Assembly (NCBI GenBank): GCA_033002965.1
Contig: JAURVB010002664.1
Location: 62,001-126,000, forward strand
DNA length: 64,000 nt
From: Piper betle
Lineage: Eukaryota; Streptophyta; Magnoliopsida; Piperales; Piperaceae
Direction of reading: 5' to 3'
The first letter of the stretch is position 1, and every line of letters starts with the position of its first letter. Position numbers and translations under genes: made by a program. Shown here in pieces: positions 61,313 to 64,000 of the stretch. The notes under the pieces were generated by a model that was not told the origin of the DNA, did not search any database, and worked only from the letters and a program-made list of their open reading frames with translations.

Positions 61313-62942
61313 AACACACACATAAATAATTTAGTAAACATAAATAAGACTAATATAAATAAGTAAATGTATCATTAATAATAACAAGTAATCATATAAA
61401 CAAGCATTATAATAAATAAATAAATGAATAATAATAATAAATAAATAAATAAAAGAACAAATAAAGCTAAATAATCATAACATCTAAACATGCTAAATTA
61501 TGTGAATATGCATTTAAATTATCATAGGGGTTCTAGAATTACCGAAAACGGTGCAAGAATGGATGAAAACGATCCAAAAATGACTGAACCAGGTCAATTG
61601 GCTGAACCGAACCAAGTTGGCTTGAGTCAACTTGGATTGGCTTAAATAAACTTCTAGGCTGTGTTGGCTGGGCTGACCCGGACTAATGGACATGGACACG
61701 AGTTTAGGTTGGCAGACTCGGGCACAACCAAGTAGACACAAACGCGGGCAGGCAAACACGAACACGTACAAATGGGCCCGATGGGGCAGCTGGTGCCCGT
61801 CGCCAAAAAATGGCGACTATGGCGCGGCTAGGGTCGCTGCTTGTCGGGATAAATGGCACATGCAACGATGAACATGATGGTGGTGGTGATCGGAGGAGTC
61901 TGACTGATGGCTGGCTAGGAAATGACCGGAAAGGGGGCGGAATGTCACAGGTGATGATCACAGCCACAACAGTGGTCATGGGTGGTCTCAAAAGATTCAC
62001 CATCAAGTGAAGAAACTATCTGGGCTGAAGGTCGATGGCATTCGGCCAGAGTCTTGCCGAAAAATGGTTGGAAATGATCAAAAACGCCATTGAGCATGTG
62101 CAAGTCGCCAGCGGTGATCGAGGCCACAGTGGAGATCAGTGTTGTCTCAAACAGAAGATCTCGGCGAGGGGAAGCTGTTAGGGTGGTCAGTTTCGCTGGA
62201 GGACACCAATTGGCATCGGAATATGGCCTAAAAGAGTGGTAGCGGTGGCGAAAATTGACAACAAAAATGTCGTCTATGGTGGTGGCGGAAATTGACGGCA
62301 AAAATGTCGTCATGAGCGACAACAGCGGTGCTACTTGTGGTGATGGTGCATACAAACTGATAGTCTGCCATGAGGTGGTCACGACCGTACTGATCCGGTG
62401 GCCGGAGGAGAACCTTGGTCTTTCTAGCGGTGAGCTAAAATGGCCCGGGCGCTAAGGTGAAAATCCTCAAAATTGTGGGAAATCTTTAGAAATCAATGGT
62501 TGAAGCTAAGGTTGAGTGGAGGACTCAGATCTTGCCACATGGCACGATCAGGACATCTGACAACTTGTGGCCTAGTGGGGCCCACTTATGGGTATATTTA
62601 ATATATATATATGGACGGAAAGTTCGAATCGAGACTACCTAAAGTCGAAATTGACTCAAGTCGAAAAATTGAGTCTATAGGCGGGAAATGATTCGGATGG
62701 TAGCCAACTTGAATTGGAGTATTTTGAAACTTCATTATAACATATGAACCTAGTATGTGGTGAAGAAAAGATAATTCGGATGACATGATGTGTGAGAGGA
62801 GAATTATTGAGTTAATCTCACATTAATTTTGAATATAATTGGTAACTTATTTATACGTTAATAGGAAAGTCTTATTCCTCACACTAGCTTTTGGATTAAA
62901 AACCCCCGTAAAATCCTTTTTCGGGGCCCATAGGGCCCAACA

Positions 62943-63844
62943 TGAACATGAAGGTGGGAGCCAATCATCATCAAAGAGGGATAATTACAATATCAATGGA
63001 TTGGAAGAGACGAACTGCAACATTAGGATCAACCACCGTCTTGACAAGCCAAGGGAAGCCGATGTCTTCTCTCGGCAAGCCGGCAGGCTCAACACTGTCA
63101 ACATGTTCAAGCTCCCCATCCTCGCGTTCCTTGAGATGAGTGCCGAAAAGGGTCGCCTCAACTCGGTAAGATAAACAGGCATAACCGTTCTAAAACAAAT
63201 TATATGGTATATACCCAACTCGTCAGTTTATAGACACTAAAACACTTAAATGGTAAATACCCACCTCATCATTGATAGTATATAACTCGATTAAGTTCTT
63301 ACATATATAGCTCATACACACTAAACATTTTGATGGGATCTACCCAACTCATCACTGGTGTGGTATATTAGTCATCAATCAATCTCTTATGTAGCTCATA
63401 CACACTAAAACACTCTGATGGTTATGTACAACTCATTATTGATAGTAACTATTGATTAAGCTCTTATGTGTGTTAATGTGTATTTTGATGCAGAACGCCT
63501 TGTCTAGTCCATGAACGCCCAGGTGACGAGAGGGAGTGGAAGGGTGTGCAGGTGATAGGAGAGAACGGAAAGAAGGTGCTGGACCAGAGGGTGAAGGAAG
63601 GTGATCTGCTGGTGGTGCCTCAATACTACATGATGGCCATAAGGCCGATGAGGTTGGAATGGAGTGGGTGTCCTTCAAGACCTCTGGCTTCCGGCGAGAA
63701 GCCCCCTCGCCCGTCAATGGCATACCGGCGCAGATACTGGCCAGCTCTTATGGCATCTCCCTCAAGCAGGGGGCAGCAGGTGAAGCATAATAGGGACCAG
63801 CACGTGTTGCTCATCCCTGATTCAAGTGGTCGAATAGCGTACTA
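62943..63844 (+). pseudogene. 11S globulin pseudogene, exons 3b-4
   Basis: After the TGAAC duplication exon 3 resumes (62,948-63,165). It has the conserved Asn-Gly processing site in NGLEETNC, whose cysteine normally bonds the basic to the acidic chain. The basic-chain motifs READVFSRQAGRLNTVN and FKLPIL follow. The donor is TCG|gtaag. Exon 4 (63,494-63,844) starts NALSSP, then has a TGA and a deletion of the HWN-type segment. A two-base insertion near 63,549 puts VIGENGKKVLDQRVKEGDLL in a new frame. The frame changes again at MEWVSFKT and once more before QQVKHNRDQHVLLIP. At least three frameshifts and a stop make this part dead too. It belongs to the gene that starts at 48,305. Confidence 0.9.
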
Positions 63845-63957
63845 AGTATCCATCCATATAAGGAGCGGGTGTTGGGCTTGTTTTCAAGTATTATGCATGG
63901 GAAGGTAATCTCTCTATGTTGTGTATATACGAGGGTCAGTGTATGTACGTGTAGAAC

Positions 63958-63963
63958 AATAAA
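63958..63963 (+). terminator. Poly(A) signal of the 11S pseudogene
   Basis: AATAAA about 115 bases after the last stop codon of exon 4, in the expected place for the 3' end of a legumin transcript. Confidence 0.6.
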
Positions 63964-64000
63964 GAGGTGCTGGTGAAGGATGTTGCATGTTGTGAGCGTG

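Larger units (their letters stand above)
49829..62687 (-). mobile_element. Element C: non-autonomous long-LTR retrotransposon (LARD type)
   Basis: Minus orientation, inside TRIM D. The 3' LTR is 49,829-51,854, the internal domain 51,855-55,711, and the 5' LTR 55,712 to about 62,687, which lacks its first ~440 bp and contains two insertions. A primer site is at 55,701-55,710 and a purine tract at 51,855-51,870. The internal domain of 3.9 kb has no gag or pol similarity but matches B and G. The 3' LTR lacks about 1.5 kb that the 5' LTR keeps (59,590-60,115 and 61,256-62,250). Confidence 0.8.
55712..62687 (-). repeat. 5' LTR of element C with two nested insertions
   Basis: Genuine LTR segments are 55,712-56,407, 59,320-60,115 and 61,256-62,687. 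The rest is the 2.9 kb tandem-array insertion and the inverted-repeat transposon. It stops in the gagtctatagg box near 62,687, where TRIM sequence resumes. Confidence 0.75.
49637..62942 (+). mobile_element. Element D: TRIM retrotransposon in 11S exon 3, itself invaded
   Basis: Termini are TG...CA with a perfect TGAAC duplication. The left LTR (49,637-49,781, 145 bp) and right LTR (62,805-62,942, 138 bp) share the order ggttaat, ggaag-ttttatt, ag-ttttngattnaaa, ggggccc-taggg. They are well diverged, so the insertion is old or the copies decayed fast. A purine-rich tract (tgagaggaga) adjoins the right LTR. Only short internal pieces remain (49,782-49,828 and about 62,688-62,804), because a 12.9 kb block was inserted between them. 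Such tiny LTRs without coding capacity define TRIMs, which depend on other elements' proteins. Confidence 0.85.

Noticed and set aside
49637..62942. Two separate 11S globulin pseudogenes
   Set aside because: The target duplication and in-frame continuation show one gene interrupted by an insertion.

Overview
The window is nuclear DNA of a flowering plant. The evidence is GT-AG introns, an AP2/ERF transcription factor, an 11S seed-storage globulin gene, a cytosolic ribosomal protein gene with a plant-type promoter, and deep nests of long-LTR retrotransposons. The species cannot be named from the sequence. I found no rRNA, tRNA, CRISPR or bacterial-type features.

Layout. (1) 1-27,255 is almost entirely retrotransposon. 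One decayed Ty3/Gypsy element (A, + strand, 1,157 to about 27,255) has a primer binding site at 23,248, gag/pol remnants at 23.4-26.5 kb and a truncated 3' LTR. Its 5' LTR has been split into three pieces by other elements: B (1,953-7,498) and F (about 9,154-22,016). F holds a further LTR (E, to 11,688) and a complete non-autonomous element, G (14,074-21,806), with a perfect TATAC target duplication. (2) 27.3-34.9 kb is lower-copy sequence with one minus-strand gene for an unrecognised, probably mitochondrial, membrane/coiled-coil protein (four coding exons, 192 residues). (3) 34,910-37,851 is a solo LTR of the same long-LTR group, followed by a TRIM-like LTR with a primer site. (4) 39.2-49.6 kb is the gene island: ERF003-like transcription factor (minus), RPL39/eL39 (plus), and the start of an 11S globulin pseudogene (plus). 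(5) 49,637-62,942 is a 13.3 kb insertion inside exon 3 of the 11S pseudogene, flanked by a TGAAC duplication. Its outer shell is a TRIM with LTRs of about 140 bp. Inside that sits a non-autonomous long-LTR element (C, minus), whose own 5' LTR has taken up a three-copy 855 bp tandem array and a 1.1 kb terminal-inverted-repeat DNA transposon. (6) 62,943-63,850 is the rest of the 11S pseudogene, with a poly(A) signal near 63,958.

The three live-looking genes (coiled-coil protein, ERF003-like, RPL39) are unrelated in function and lie between repeat blocks. The 11S gene is dead from frameshifts, stop codons and the insertion, yet its seed-type RY promoter motifs and its Asn-Gly processing site are still readable. 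The most unusual material is the family of non-autonomous elements (B, G, C). They share a noncoding internal domain of about 2.6-3.9 kb, and their LTRs, like those of A, E and H, carry a conserved stem-loop. Exon limits were set by reading splice sites and checking reading frames by eye. Repeat boundaries were set by comparing copies within the window.
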